A stretch of 64,000 nt of DNA from Oxalobacteraceae bacterium (GCA_027490725.1 JAIXXN010000003.1:1-64000), one strand, 5' to 3'. Numbered from the stretch's first letter, positions 46,106 to 58,903 are shown. Notes: a model not told the origin generated them from the letters alone. Program-made: numbers and translations.

Positions 46106-48403
46106 GTGAATACAGCGTTGCGGTATTTATCGGTGGTTGGCGGTGCCTTCGTCAGCATCCTGCTGTTTCTGCTGGCCTCGGCTTCGGATAACTCCGGCTT
46201 TTTCGACCGCTATTACAACTGGCTGCTGGGACTGAATGCCGCGGTGGCTGGTGCCTTGCTGTTACTGGTTGCCATTTCGCTGTTCCGTCTGTATGTGCGC
46301 TTCCGCAGTGGCGCCTTCGGTTCGCGCCTGATGACCCGGCTGGTGCTGCTGTTTGCCGGTATCGGTGTGCTGCCGGGGCTGGTCATCTTCCTGGTGTCGG
46401 TGCAGTTCGTCTCCCATTCGATCGACTCGTGGTTCAACGTGCCGGTAGAAGAAGCGTTGCAGTCCGGGATTAATCTTGGCCGGGCCGGTCTGGACACGGC
46501 CCTGAATGAACTGCAGAGCACGGCGCGCCGCACCGCCGACCAGTTAGCCGAACAGCCGTTTGGCACGGAACGCGCCACGCTGGCCTATCTGGTCAAGCAG
46601 CAGCGCGGCATGCAGAACGCCATCATCGTCGACACGGAAGGGGGGCTGATCATCAGCGCCCGTGCCAGCCGTGGCGGCAATTTGAGCGCCGATCTGCCGA
46701 CCAGCGAAATGATGGCCAAGGCGAAGAGCGATGGTCTGTATGGCGCGCCGGAAGGCGGTAACGAGCTGCATAGCAATCTGGTCAGTGCACCGGGTGCAAC
46801 GCGCGATGTGGTGCATCAGTTGCGCCTGCGGGTGGTGCTGGCCATTCCTGAGCGGCCCCAGGAAAATGGCGTGCATCTGGCGCCGCGCTACCTGCAGCTG
46901 ATCCAGCTGGCGCCCGAGCAACTGGCGGCCGATGGCGAAACCATCCGCAGTGCCTATTCCGATTACAAAGAACGGTTTGTGGCGCGGGTGGGGCTGCGCA
47001 AGATGTACATCGTGACCCTGACCCTGACCCTGCTGCTGGCGGTGTTCGGTGCGATTGCCAGCGCCTTCCTGATCGCCAGCGACCTGGCCCAGCCGCTCTT
47101 GCTGCTGGCGGAAGGTACGCGCGCTGTGGCAGAAGGCGATCTGTCGCCACGCCCGATCGTTACCACCTCGGACGAGCTGGGGACTTTGACGCAATCGTTC
47201 AACATCATGACGCGCCAGCTGTTCGACGCCCGCACCGCCGTCGAGCTGAATCGCGCGGCGCTACAGAATGCCAAGGCCCACCTCGAATCGGTGCTGGCGA
47301 ATATGTCGGCCGGGGTGATGGTGCTCGATCACGAATTCCACTTGATTAGCTGCAATGACTCGGTCGAGCGCATTCTGCAGCAGTCCGGCCCCGCCATGCT
47401 GGGGCAGCGGATGGACGAGATCGAAGGCCTGCAGGAGTTCGGCGGCGCCATCGTGGCAGCGTTTTCGGCCCAGAGCGCGCAGTCGGCGTCGGGGCGTAGC
47501 GTGCAGCGCCTGCACTGGCAGCGCCAGATCGAAGTGCCGCGCCGCAGCGCCAATCTGGATGACAATGACCAGACCCTGCTGGCCCGCGGTTCGCGTCTGC
47601 CCATCGAAGGGGGCGATAGCGGCTATCTGGTGGTGTTCGATGATATTTCCGACGTGATTTCGGCGCAGCGTTCGATCGCCTGGGGCGAAGTGGCACGCCG
47701 GCTGGCCCATGAAATCAAGAATCCGCTGACGCCTATCCAGTTGTCGGCCGAACGGATGCAGATGAAGCTCGACGGCAAGCTGTCGCCGGCCGATAACGAG
47801 CTGCTCAACCGCGGTACGGCCACCATCGTCAATCAGGTTGCTGCCATGAAGCGCATGGTCGACGATTTCCGTGATTACGCAAAAACCCCGCCGGCCCAGC
47901 TCGAGTCGCTCGACCTGAATGGCCTGATCGAAGAAATTCTGCACCTGTATCTGGCGGGCGAGGGCGACGATATCATTCACCCGCAACTGGCGCCGGGCTT
48001 ACCGCTGGTGATGGGCGATGCCACCCAGTTACGTCAAGTGATCCATAATCTGCTGCAGAATGCCCAGGACTCGATGGCGGAGCGCCCCGAGGGCGCCGAG
48101 CCGGCCCGGATCGATGTGATCAGCGAAGCGATCCACTATCAGGGTGCTGATGGTAGTACCAGTACTGCCGTACGTCTGGCAATTAGCGATAATGGCCCCG
48201 GATTTGCGCCGAAAATCCTCGCGCGGGCCTTTGAACCGTATGTCACATCGAAGGCCCGCGGCACCGGGCTGGGGCTGCCGATGGTGAAAAAAATTATCGA
48301 CGAACATGGGGGACGCATCGATATTCAGAACCATGTCGATAGAAGTGGTGCTTCGGTAGTGATTTTGCTGTTAAAGTTAGCGCCGACCACGCAAAATACC
48401 TAA
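46106..48403 (+). CDS. NtrY-like transmembrane sensor histidine kinase
   Basis: A 765-residue sensor kinase starting with GTG right after the DUF4390 stop. It has two or three N-terminal membrane helices (about 8-30, 43-65, 82-105), a periplasmic region, another helix (about 300-325), a HAMP domain, a PAS domain (about 395-505), HisKA with His535 (RLAHEIKNPLTPIQ) and an HATPase with DNGPGFAP and GTGLGLPMVKKI. NtrY kinases respond to nitrogen or redox state in alphaproteobacteria. In betaproteobacteria the signal is not established. It pairs with the regulator encoded 65 bases downstream. Confidence 0.9.
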   Translation: MNTALRYLSVVGGAFVSILLFLLASASDNSGFFDRYYNWLLGLNAAVAGALLLLVAISLFRLYVRFRSGAFGSRLMTRLVLLFAGIGVLPGLVIFLVSVQFVSHSIDSWFNVPVEEALQSGINLGRAGLDTALNELQSTARRTADQLAEQPFGTERATLAYLVKQQRGMQNAIIVDTEGGLIISARASRGGNLSADLPTSEMMAKAKSDGLYGAPEGGNELHSNLVSAPGATRDVVHQLRLRVVLAIPERPQENGVHLAPRYLQLIQLAPEQLAADGETIRSAYSDYKERFVARVGLRKMYIVTLTLTLLLAVFGAIASAFLIASDLAQPLLLLAEGTRAVAEGDLSPRPIVTTSDELGTLTQSFNIMTRQLFDARTAVELNRAALQNAKAHLESVLANMSAGVMVLDHEFHLISCNDSVERILQQSGPAMLGQRMDEIEGLQEFGGAIVAAFSAQSAQSASGRSVQRLHWQRQIEVPRRSANLDDNDQTLLARGSRLPIEGGDSGYLVVFDDISDVISAQRSIAWGEVARRLAHEIKNPLTPIQLSAERMQMKLDGKLSPADNELLNRGTATIVNQVAAMKRMVDDFRDYAKTPPAQLESLDLNGLIEEILHLYLAGEGDDIIHPQLAPGLPLVMGDATQLRQVIHNLLQNAQDSMAERPEGAEPARIDVISEAIHYQGADGSTSTAVRLAISDNGPGFAPKILARAFEPYVTSKARGTGLGLPMVKKIIDEHGGRIDIQNHVDRSGASVVILLLKLAPTTQNT

Positions 48404-48468
48404 GTGGGCACGGATTAGAAAAATCATTGTCAGTCAACTGGCTGGCGAAATGAGGAAGGCAAGGGAAG

Positions 48469-49182
48469 ATGGCAAATATTCTGGTAGTGGACGATGAAAT
48501 GGGTATCCGCGAGTTGCTCTCGGAGATACTGAGCGATGAAGGACATGCGATACAACTGGCCGAGAACGCCCAGCAGGCCCGCGAGGCCCGTGCCGGCGGC
48601 GCACCGGATCTGGTGCTGCTCGATATCTGGATGCCGGATACGGACGGGGTGACCCTGCTGAAAGAATGGCAGCGCGATGGCTTGCTGACCATGCCCGTGA
48701 TTATGATGTCGGGGCATGCCACCATCGATACGGCAGTCGAAGCGACGCGCATCGGTGCGCTGAACTTCCTCGAGAAGCCGATTGCTTTGCAGAAATTACT
48801 GAAGGCGGTGCAGCAGGGGCTGACCCGTGCACAGGAGACCGTGCGCGCGCCAGCACTGGCGGCCCGTCCGGTGTCGTCTAGCCCGGCGGAAGAAGCCAGT
48901 ACCAGCAGCTTCGGTCAGGCTAGCCCGGCGGCGGCAATTGCCGTGCGCGGTGGCGCCACCATCGCCGGTGCCGATAATCATATGTTCAATCTGTCGTTCG
49001 ACCTGCCGCTGCGCGAAGCTCGCGACGCTTTCGAACGCATGTATTTCGAGCACCATCTGGGCCGTGAAGGGGGCAGTATGACCCGCGTGGCCGAGAAAAC
49101 CGGTCTGGAACGTACCCACCTGTACCGCAAGCTGAAACAGCTGGGCGTAGAACCGGGCAAGCTCGCCAAGAAAGGCGTGTAA
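48469..49182 (+). CDS. NtrX-like response regulator lacking the AAA+ domain
   Basis: A 237-residue regulator. The receiver domain (1-120) has the acidic pocket Asp8/Asp9, phospho-acceptor Asp52 (LLDIWMP) and the conserved Lys in FLEKPI. A Ser/Ala-rich linker follows, and then a C-terminal Fis-type helix-turn-helix (about 190-232, TRVAEKTGLERTHLYRKLKQLGV). Canonical NtrX and NtrC are about 450-470 residues and carry an AAA+ ATPase for sigma-54 activation between these parts. It is absent here, so this protein cannot activate sigma-54 and more likely acts as a DNA-binding repressor or sigma-70 regulator. Its partner kinase is upstream. Confidence 0.88.
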   Translation: MANILVVDDEMGIRELLSEILSDEGHAIQLAENAQQAREARAGGAPDLVLLDIWMPDTDGVTLLKEWQRDGLLTMPVIMMSGHATIDTAVEATRIGALNFLEKPIALQKLLKAVQQGLTRAQETVRAPALAARPVSSSPAEEASTSSFGQASPAAAIAVRGGATIAGADNHMFNLSFDLPLREARDAFERMYFEHHLGREGGSMTRVAEKTGLERTHLYRKLKQLGVEPGKLAKKGV

Positions 49183-49186
49183 GCCG

Positions 49187-49609
49187 GTGACGGACGCGGC
49201 CTTGGCCGGCGCGCCCGGGCCGTCCGGGGCGCCTAAACCGCCGCTAGCGACCTGGCTGGTGACAGGGGCCGGGCGGGAAGCACTGATTGCTGCCCGGCTA
49301 GCGCAGGAAGCGCAGTGGAGCACCGTCGTCATCCTCGAAGGCTTGCCCAGCGGGCAAGCGCCGCTGGCCGATCTGGCCGACGCGGCTCAGCGCTTAGCGC
49401 CCCTGCAAGTGTTGCGGATCGCACCTGGTTGCCTGCATTGCAGCGGCAACCTGATTTTGCGTGTGACGCTGAACCGGGTGCTGCGGCGTCCCCCCGAACG
49501 CCTGTATCTGGGACTGGCCAGCGCCGAACACCTCGCCCTGCTGCGCGAGTTTCTTACGGCGCCACCGTATGCCGGCTTGCTCGATCTGCAAGCCGATCTG
49601 CTTTCCTAG
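49187..49609 (+). CDS. Short CobW/G3E-like protein with degenerate nucleotide site
   Basis: A 140-residue protein from a GTG start. It resembles the first part of CobW-type G3E GTPases: a beta strand leading to TGAGREAL (residues 26-33), where a P-loop would read G..G.GKT, and a cysteine motif GCLHC (Cys82, Cys85) where CobW proteins have GCxCC for metal binding, then RLYLGLASAEHLALL. Lys and Thr of the P-loop are replaced by Arg30 and Glu31, so nucleotide hydrolysis is doubtful. I infer a vestigial or repurposed metal-handling protein. It follows the response regulator by four bases. Confidence 0.6.
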   Translation: MTDAALAGAPGPSGAPKPPLATWLVTGAGREALIAARLAQEAQWSTVVILEGLPSGQAPLADLADAAQRLAPLQVLRIAPGCLHCSGNLILRVTLNRVLRRPPERLYLGLASAEHLALLREFLTAPPYAGLLDLQADLLS

Positions 49610-49736
49610 CGTCGGCGTCCAATTCCCTGCATAATGGACCGGTAGCATGATGGACTTGTAAATGGGCGTTTCCAGCCCCATCTCTGGGCTGAAGACGTTG
49701 GCAAGCAGTCTGGCGTCCCTTGTGAAAGGAAGCACT

Positions 49737-49994
49737 ATGAACCTCATCTACAACAGCGAACAGTTCAGCGTCCTCGAGTTTGGCGTGGATCGCAGCAACG
49801 AAGCCCTGCGCTTTGGCGGTTATGAAATCGTCGATAAAGGGGGCAAACGCGAGATTTTCATTAACGGCATTCTGGCGCAGAATTTCCGGCGTGACGTCAG
49901 CGAACTGATCGCCAGTGAACCGACCATGGATGAAATCGATGAGTTTCTCGGTAGTTACGATGAAGCCATGAGCTATCCTGCCACCCTCCACTAA
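49737..49994 (+). CDS. DUF3567 family protein
   Basis: An 85-residue, soluble, acidic protein with the start MNLIYNSEQFSVLEF and the pattern GGYEIVDKGGKREIFI, which marks the DUF3567 family of betaproteobacteria. The function is unknown. The ATG at 49737 has a strong ribosome-binding site (AAAGGAAG). An in-frame start 25 codons earlier is unlikely. It may be a standalone transcript, since 127 bases separate it from the previous gene. Confidence 0.85.
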   Translation: MNLIYNSEQFSVLEFGVDRSNEALRFGGYEIVDKGGKREIFINGILAQNFRRDVSELIASEPTMDEIDEFLGSYDEAMSYPATLH

Positions 49995-50129
49995 ACTGCC
50001 GTTCAGCCCCCTCCACCGGCCGGCGGCGCGACGAGCTTTTCCTTCTGGAATGCTAGGCGCCACCGGCTTTGTCGTTCCTGACGGCGAAAACCCTGCGGGA
50101 AGCTGCGCCGCAATGGGTATAATCGTGCG

Positions 50130-50897
50130 ATGTGCCAACTACTCGGAATGAATTGCAATGTCCCGACCGACATTGTGTTCAGCTTTACCGGCTTTGCCAT
50201 GCGTGGCGGCCAGACGGATACCCACCATGACGGCTGGGGGATCGCCTTTTTCGAAGGGGCAGGGGTACGCCATTTCGTCGATCATCAGGCGGCGGTCGCC
50301 TCGCCGATTGCCGAGCTGATCAAGCGCTATCCGATCAAATCCAAAAACGTCATTGCTCACATCCGCAAGGCGACCCAGGGCCAGGTGGCGCTGGAAAACT
50401 GCCATCCTTTCGTGCGCGAACTGTGGGGCCAGTACTGGGTGTTTGCCCACAACGGCGACCTGAAAGCGTTTGCCCCCGTGCTCGATGGTGCTTACCACCC
50501 GGTCGGCAGTACCGATAGCGAACTGGCGTTCTGCTATATTCTGCAGCAATTGCGGGCGCGCTTCGGCACCCAGCGTCCGGCGACCCAGGATTTACGCCTT
50601 GCTCTGTCGGAACTGACTACCGAAATCGCCGCTTACGGCACCTTCAATATGTTGCTGTCCTCGGGCGGGGAACTGTTTGCTCACTGTTCCACCCAGCTGG
50701 TCTACCTGGTGCGGCAATTTCCGTTTGACACGGCCCAATTGTCGGATGAAGATGTGAAGGTTGATTTTTCACAGGTGACTACCCCGGATGACCGGGTGGC
50801 CATCATTGTGACGCAACCGCTGACGACCAATGAACAATGGACGGCCTTCGCTCCGGGCGAGCTGAAAGTGTTTATTGACGGTATGCCGCAAGCCTAG
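50130..50897 (+). CDS. Class II glutamine amidotransferase, YafJ-like
   Basis: A 255-residue Ntn-fold amidotransferase. The nucleophile is Cys2 after Met removal (MCQLLGMN). It has NVIAHIRKAT and FAHNGDLKAF, the glutamine-binding segments of class II enzymes, and GSTDSELAF. No synthase domain is fused, so ammonia must be passed to a partner, or it acts as a glutaminase-like or gamma-glutamyl amidase. The substrate is unknown. A degenerate hexamer repeat follows its stop. Confidence 0.88.
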   Translation: MCQLLGMNCNVPTDIVFSFTGFAMRGGQTDTHHDGWGIAFFEGAGVRHFVDHQAAVASPIAELIKRYPIKSKNVIAHIRKATQGQVALENCHPFVRELWGQYWVFAHNGDLKAFAPVLDGAYHPVGSTDSELAFCYILQQLRARFGTQRPATQDLRLALSELTTEIAAYGTFNMLLSSGGELFAHCSTQLVYLVRQFPFDTAQLSDEDVKVDFSQVTTPDDRVAIIVTQPLTTNEQWTAFAPGELKVFIDGMPQA

Positions 50898-50903
50898 GTG
50901 TGT

Positions 50904-50951
50904 GAGCGAGCGCGAGCACAAGTGCGAGCGCAAGCACGAGTACGACTGCAA
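50904..50951. repeat. Degenerate hexanucleotide tandem repeat
   Basis: Eight successive hexamers fit roughly GYRCRA: GAGCGA, GCGCGA, GCACAA, GTGCGA, GCGCAA, GCACGA, GTACGA, CTGCAA. It starts seven bases after the amidotransferase stop and ends 13 bases before the predicted promoter of the next gene. Its alternating base pattern is unlike the flanking sequence. Confidence 0.7.
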
Positions 50952-50963
50952 CTATGATGTAAA

Positions 50964-50992
50964 TTGTTCAAGACATCGTTGCGGTTTAATGT
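50964..50992 (+). promoter_or_regulatory. Candidate sigma-70 promoter of the EAL/HDOD gene
   Basis: TTGTTC (50964-50969), a 17-base spacer and TAATGT (50987-50992). A start near 51000 leaves about 44 bases before the ATG at 51044, which supports that start over the ATG at 51005. Confidence 0.4.
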
Positions 50993-51043
50993 CAAAATAA
51001 CAGCATGGCGACGGGGTCGCCGCTTTTTGTATTGGCAATCGCA

Positions 51044-52324
51044 ATGATCGAACTTTCCCCTCGCGGCCGTGAAGCCGAACATTTGCGCGTACGCGAATTC
51101 TATCTCGGCCGCCAGCCCATTCTCGATCGCAATCAGTCGCTGTTTGCCTATGAACTGCTGTTCCGTAATGCCCCGGTCGGACCGGCCCGCATCAGCGACC
51201 CGCTGACGGCCACCGCGGCCGTCATCGCCCATGCCTCGCAACTGGGGATGGAACGCACGGTGGGCGACGCGCGCGGCTTTGTGAACGTCGACGCCGAAGT
51301 GCTGATGACCGATATCTTCTCCTTCCTGCCGCGCGAGCGGCTGGTGCTGGAGCTCAGTGAACAGATAGCGGTGACGCCCGCACTGTTGCACCGCATGGCC
51401 GAATTGCACACACAGGGCTTCCGTTTTGCGCTCGACGATGTGCAGGGCATGGCGCCCGGTCTGGAGCGCCTGCTGCCACTGGTCGACTATGTAAAGCTCG
51501 ATGTGCAGCGACTGGATCTGTCGAGCCTGATGAAACTGGCGCCGCGCTTCCGCGCAGCGCAAAAAATCCTCATCGCGGAAAAGGTGGAAAGCCGCGAGGA
51601 TTTCAAGAATTGTCTGGATCTGGGCTTCGATTATTTCCAGGGCTATTATTTCGCCAAACCTGTCATCATGAGCGGCAAAAAACTGTCGCCCTCCCAACTG
51701 GCCGTGATGGAGCTGATGACGCTGGTTACCTCGGAGGCCGATAATAGCGCCGTGGAAAGTGCCATCAAGCGCGATGTGTCGCTGGCGCTGAATTTGCTCA
51801 GGCTGGTGAATACCCCGGCCGTGGGCTTGCGGCACCGCATCGATTCGCTGAGTCAGGCCGTGATGATACTGGGGCGCCGGCAGTTACAGCGCTGGCTGCA
51901 GATCATGCTGTATGCCGAACCCAGCAAGCGAGGCCATAGCATGACCCCGCTGCTGATGCTGGCGACCACCCGTGGCCGCTTGCTAGAACTGCTGGCCGGA
52001 AAATTGCGCCCTAGCCATCGCCAGTCTGCCGAGATCGCGTTTACGGTGGGCATTATGTCGCTGATGGACACGCTGTTCGGCTTGCCGATGGCCGAGATTC
52101 TGGCGCAGATTCCTGTTAGCGACGAGGTCAGTAGCGCCTTGCTGCACCGCGAAGGCTATTTCGGCGACCTGCTGAAACTGGCCGAATGTCTGGAGCGCAT
52201 CGGCGATCTCGATCACCAGTTGATGCCCACGCTGCGCGACCTGGCCGTCTCGACCGATGATCTGGTCGAGCTGGAAATGGCGGCCTTCGAGTGGAGCGAC
52301 AACGTGGTGCGCTACGCCCTCTAA
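51044..52324 (+). CDS. EAL and HDOD domain protein
   Basis: A 426-residue protein: an N-terminal EAL-like domain (about 15-220) with YLGRQPILDRNQ, YELLFRN, LVLELSEQIA and FALDDVQ, and a C-terminal HDOD domain (about 230-410; LLRLVNTPAVGLRHRIDSLS). EAL, DDFR and other catalytic signatures are missing, so it probably does not degrade cyclic-di-GMP. Such YuxH/CdgJ-type proteins act in signalling and motility control. The start at 51044 matches the family N terminus. An in-frame ATG 13 codons earlier is possible. Confidence 0.88.
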   Translation: MIELSPRGREAEHLRVREFYLGRQPILDRNQSLFAYELLFRNAPVGPARISDPLTATAAVIAHASQLGMERTVGDARGFVNVDAEVLMTDIFSFLPRERLVLELSEQIAVTPALLHRMAELHTQGFRFALDDVQGMAPGLERLLPLVDYVKLDVQRLDLSSLMKLAPRFRAAQKILIAEKVESREDFKNCLDLGFDYFQGYYFAKPVIMSGKKLSPSQLAVMELMTLVTSEADNSAVESAIKRDVSLALNLLRLVNTPAVGLRHRIDSLSQAVMILGRRQLQRWLQIMLYAEPSKRGHSMTPLLMLATTRGRLLELLAGKLRPSHRQSAEIAFTVGIMSLMDTLFGLPMAEILAQIPVSDEVSSALLHREGYFGDLLKLAECLERIGDLDHQLMPTLRDLAVSTDDLVELEMAAFEWSDNVVRYAL

Positions 52325-52555
52325 GCTCTTCAGGACGGGTGTCCTTCGCTCGGCCAGCGTTTGACTCTGGCTTGAATTTCCGGATGAGTTGCCATATACA
52401 CCTCCACGATGACGCCGCCGGATGGCGAGCATGTTTCTTAGTCCCCGTGTTGCGCAAAAAGTTCATGGTTTTGTATTTCCAATTTGCCACCTTGCTAAAT
52501 TAGCATGCCGCCGCTATTCTGGCCGCTTATCGAAAATTCCGTGACAGGATGGTGT

Positions 52556-53497
52556 ATGGCAGCGGTTCTACTGAGCGTCAATCAGGTCAGCAAATCCTAT
52601 GGGGGCCGCAAGGCCGTCGACGGGGTGAGCTTTCAGGTGCAGCAGGGACAGACGGTGGGCCTGATCGGCCCGAATGGTGCCGGTAAATCCACCACCGTCA
52701 GCATGATCTGCGGCTTGCTGCGCAGCGATAGCGGCAGCATTCTGCTGGATGGCGCGCCGATCACCCAGGGCGCCAGTGGCGCGAAGCGGCTGATCGGCTA
52801 TGTTCCCCAGGATCTGGCGCTGTACGAGGATCTGTCTGCGCTGGAAAACCTGAAACTGTTCGGCGCCCTGTACGGCCTGCGTGGTGCAGCGCTGAAACAG
52901 CGCTGCGAGGAAGTGTTGGCGCTGGTTAACCTGAGCGACCGCGCCAAAGACGAGCCCGCCACTTTCTCCGGCGGCATGAAGCGGCGCCTGAATATTGCCG
53001 CCGCGCTGCTGCATGCACCGCAATTGCTGATCCTCGACGAACCGACGGTAGGCGTCGATCCGCAAAGCCGCAACGCGATTTTCGATACGCTGGAAGCCTT
53101 GCAGGCACAGGGCTGCGCGCTGATCTACACCAGCCACTACATGGAAGAAGTGGAGCGCCTGGCTGATCACCTGGTGATTATCGATCACGGCAAGGTGCTG
53201 GCCGATGAAAGCCCGGCGGCGCTGTACCAGCGCTTGCCGGCGCAGGCGGCGCTGCAGGTGGAGTTGGCCAGCCCGGCCGGCGCGGAGCTGGTGGCGGCAC
53301 TGTCGGCACGTCCCGGGGTCAGCAGCGTGCAGGCCAGCGGCCAGCAACTGACGATCGCGCTGCTCGCGGCCGAACAGGCTGCCAGCGTGCTGAACTGGCT
53401 GGCCGCGCAGGGTATTCCTCTGCTGCATTTCGCCACGGCCAAAACTTCGCTGGAAAACATCTTCCTTAACCTGACCGGCCGTTCGCTGCGCGACTGA
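52556..53497 (+). CDS. ABC-2 exporter ATP-binding protein
   Basis: A 313-residue ATPase: Walker A GPNGAGKST, signature FSGGMKRRLNIA, Walker B LLILDEPTVGVDP and the switch His in YTSHYMEE. It has the C-terminal DUF4162-like tail of ABC-2 drug/antibiotic exporters. The ATG at 52556 (AGGA upstream) is preferred over one 17 codons earlier. It is paired with the permease 10 bases downstream. The cargo is unknown. Confidence 0.93.
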   Translation: MAAVLLSVNQVSKSYGGRKAVDGVSFQVQQGQTVGLIGPNGAGKSTTVSMICGLLRSDSGSILLDGAPITQGASGAKRLIGYVPQDLALYEDLSALENLKLFGALYGLRGAALKQRCEEVLALVNLSDRAKDEPATFSGGMKRRLNIAAALLHAPQLLILDEPTVGVDPQSRNAIFDTLEALQAQGCALIYTSHYMEEVERLADHLVIIDHGKVLADESPAALYQRLPAQAALQVELASPAGAELVAALSARPGVSSVQASGQQLTIALLAAEQAASVLNWLAAQGIPLLHFATAKTSLENIFLNLTGRSLRD

Positions 53498-53507
53498 TAG
53501 GATTACC

Positions 53508-54812
53508 ATGACTGCTCTGCTAGCCTTGATCCGCAAGGATTTGAAACTGTATCTGCGCGACAAGCGCGCACTGCTGATGCATCTGCTGATGCCGGTGGTG
53601 CTGGCCGCCTTCTTCGGTTCGCTGTTCGGCGGCGGTTCGGAAGCCCGTACCAGCAAGGTCGAGGTGGGACTGGTGATGCTCGACCAGAGTCCGGTCGGTC
53701 AGCAGATCGCTGCCGGTCTGCAGGCCGATAGCGCCCTGAAAATCAGCCTGCTCAGCGAGGACGAAGCGCGCACGCTGGTGCGTAAAGGCAAGCTGCCGGT
53801 GGCCGTGGTGATCCCGGACGGCTTTGGCAAGCGCGCCAGCGATGCCCTGTTCAGCGGCATCGACAAACCGAGCCTGCCGGTGTATTACGATCCGTCCCAG
53901 TCGACCATGCTGGCGATGGTGAAGGGTTTGCTGACCCAGCAGGTGATGCAGGCCAGCAGCGCTGCCGCGTTCAGTTTTACCGATAGCCGTGCTACCAGCG
54001 AGCAGTTGCAGCAGGTCGCGGCCAGCGATCTGAAAGCGAGCGACAAGGTGCAATTGACGGAGTTTCTCGGTAGCCTGAAAAAATATCAGGACCAGCGCGC
54101 TGCCGACGCCGCAAGCCAGCCGGCTGGTGCGCAAGCGGCGCAGGACGCTAAGCCGGCTGGTATGAGCGTGCCGTTTACCACGCAGGATCAGGCGCTCAGC
54201 AGCGGCCCCCGCTACAACGGCTACGCCCACTCGTTTGCCGGGATGGGCGTGCAGTTCATACTGTTCATGGGCATCGATATGGGTATCGGCATTCTGCTGG
54301 CGCGCCGCACGGGCATCTTTAACCGCCTGCTGGCAGCCCCCATCACGCTGACGACGGTGCTGCTGGGGCGGGGAATTTCCGGCGCCATCATCGCCATGAG
54401 CCTGATGTGTGCGCTGTTCGCGTGCGCCATGCTGATCTTCAAAGTGAGCATCAGCTCGCTGGCCGGTTTTCTGATCCTGGCGCTGTGTTTCGCCCTGATG
54501 ACGGCCGCCTTCGGCCTGCTGATCGCGGCCTTCGGTAAAACCCCGGAAGCGGCGCGCGGCATGGCGGTGTTTGCCACCATGATTATGGTGATGCTGGGCG
54601 GTGCGTGGGTGCCGTCGTTCATCTTCCCCGAGTGGATGCAGCAGGTCACGCTGGTGATCCCGACCCGCTGGGCGGTGGACGGCTTCGACGCCGTTACCTG
54701 GCGCGGACTGGGACTCGATGCAGCGCTGGCGCCGAGTGCTGTGCTGTCCGGCTTTGCGCTGCTGTTTGCCACGCTGGCGATCTGGAAGTTCCGTCGCGAA
54801 CAGCAGCAATAA
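53508..54812 (+). CDS. ABC-2 type transport permease
   Basis: A 434-residue membrane protein with an N-terminal helix (about 20-40), a long periplasmic loop (about 45-235) and five further helices (about 240-430), the YhhJ/YbhR-like architecture. It forms the membrane half of the exporter with the ATPase encoded just upstream. Substrates of this family are hydrophobic drugs, lipids or peptides. None is indicated here. Confidence 0.9.
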   Translation: MTALLALIRKDLKLYLRDKRALLMHLLMPVVLAAFFGSLFGGGSEARTSKVEVGLVMLDQSPVGQQIAAGLQADSALKISLLSEDEARTLVRKGKLPVAVVIPDGFGKRASDALFSGIDKPSLPVYYDPSQSTMLAMVKGLLTQQVMQASSAAAFSFTDSRATSEQLQQVAASDLKASDKVQLTEFLGSLKKYQDQRAADAASQPAGAQAAQDAKPAGMSVPFTTQDQALSSGPRYNGYAHSFAGMGVQFILFMGIDMGIGILLARRTGIFNRLLAAPITLTTVLLGRGISGAIIAMSLMCALFACAMLIFKVSISSLAGFLILALCFALMTAAFGLLIAAFGKTPEAARGMAVFATMIMVMLGGAWVPSFIFPEWMQQVTLVIPTRWAVDGFDAVTWRGLGLDAALAPSAVLSGFALLFATLAIWKFRREQQQ

Positions 54813-54820
54813 GTCCGCGC

Positions 54821-54846
54821 GCCATGCGCAGTGTGTTGCGCATGGC
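54821..54846. terminator. Shared hairpin between the ABC permease and metH
   Basis: A 10-bp perfect stem, GCCATGCGCA (54821-54830) with TGCGCATGGC (54837-54846), around a six-base loop, between convergent genes. It has no T run on either strand, so it works at best as a weak bidirectional terminator. Confidence 0.5.
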
Positions 54847-54851
54847 CCGCT

Positions 54852-58652
<3,801 letters not shown>

Positions 58653-58706
58653 TTAGTACTTTCTGAGAGCGTGGACGAGCGCGCCAGTAGCTGACGGCGG
58701 TCTGAA

Positions 58707-58735
58707 ATTATACGTTATTGCAGAATTTGCTTCAG
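58707..58735 (-). promoter_or_regulatory. Sigma-70 promoter of metH
   Basis: On the minus strand CTGAAG (58735-58730), a 17-base spacer and a perfect TATAAT (58712-58707) lie about 55 bases from the metH ATG. Confidence 0.6.
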
Positions 58736-58874
58736 AAAATGGCCGGCTAGTAGCAACAATCTGCCGATTGGCGTGCGGCCGGCCAGCGCGCCGGCGCTGC
58801 CTGCTGACCGCCCGGGGAGGCCTCAGTCGCCCGGAATTTCATGTTGTTAGATGGAAATCAATGCACACGGGTAG

Positions 58875-58903
58875 TTGTTGCTTCTAAAAAACTCAGGTAT
58901 TGT
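58875..58903 (+). promoter_or_regulatory. Possible promoter of the DUF1800 gene
   Basis: TTGTTG (58875-58880), a 17-base spacer and TATTGT (58898-58903), about 72 bases before the ATG at 58976. It is a moderate match. Confidence 0.3.
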
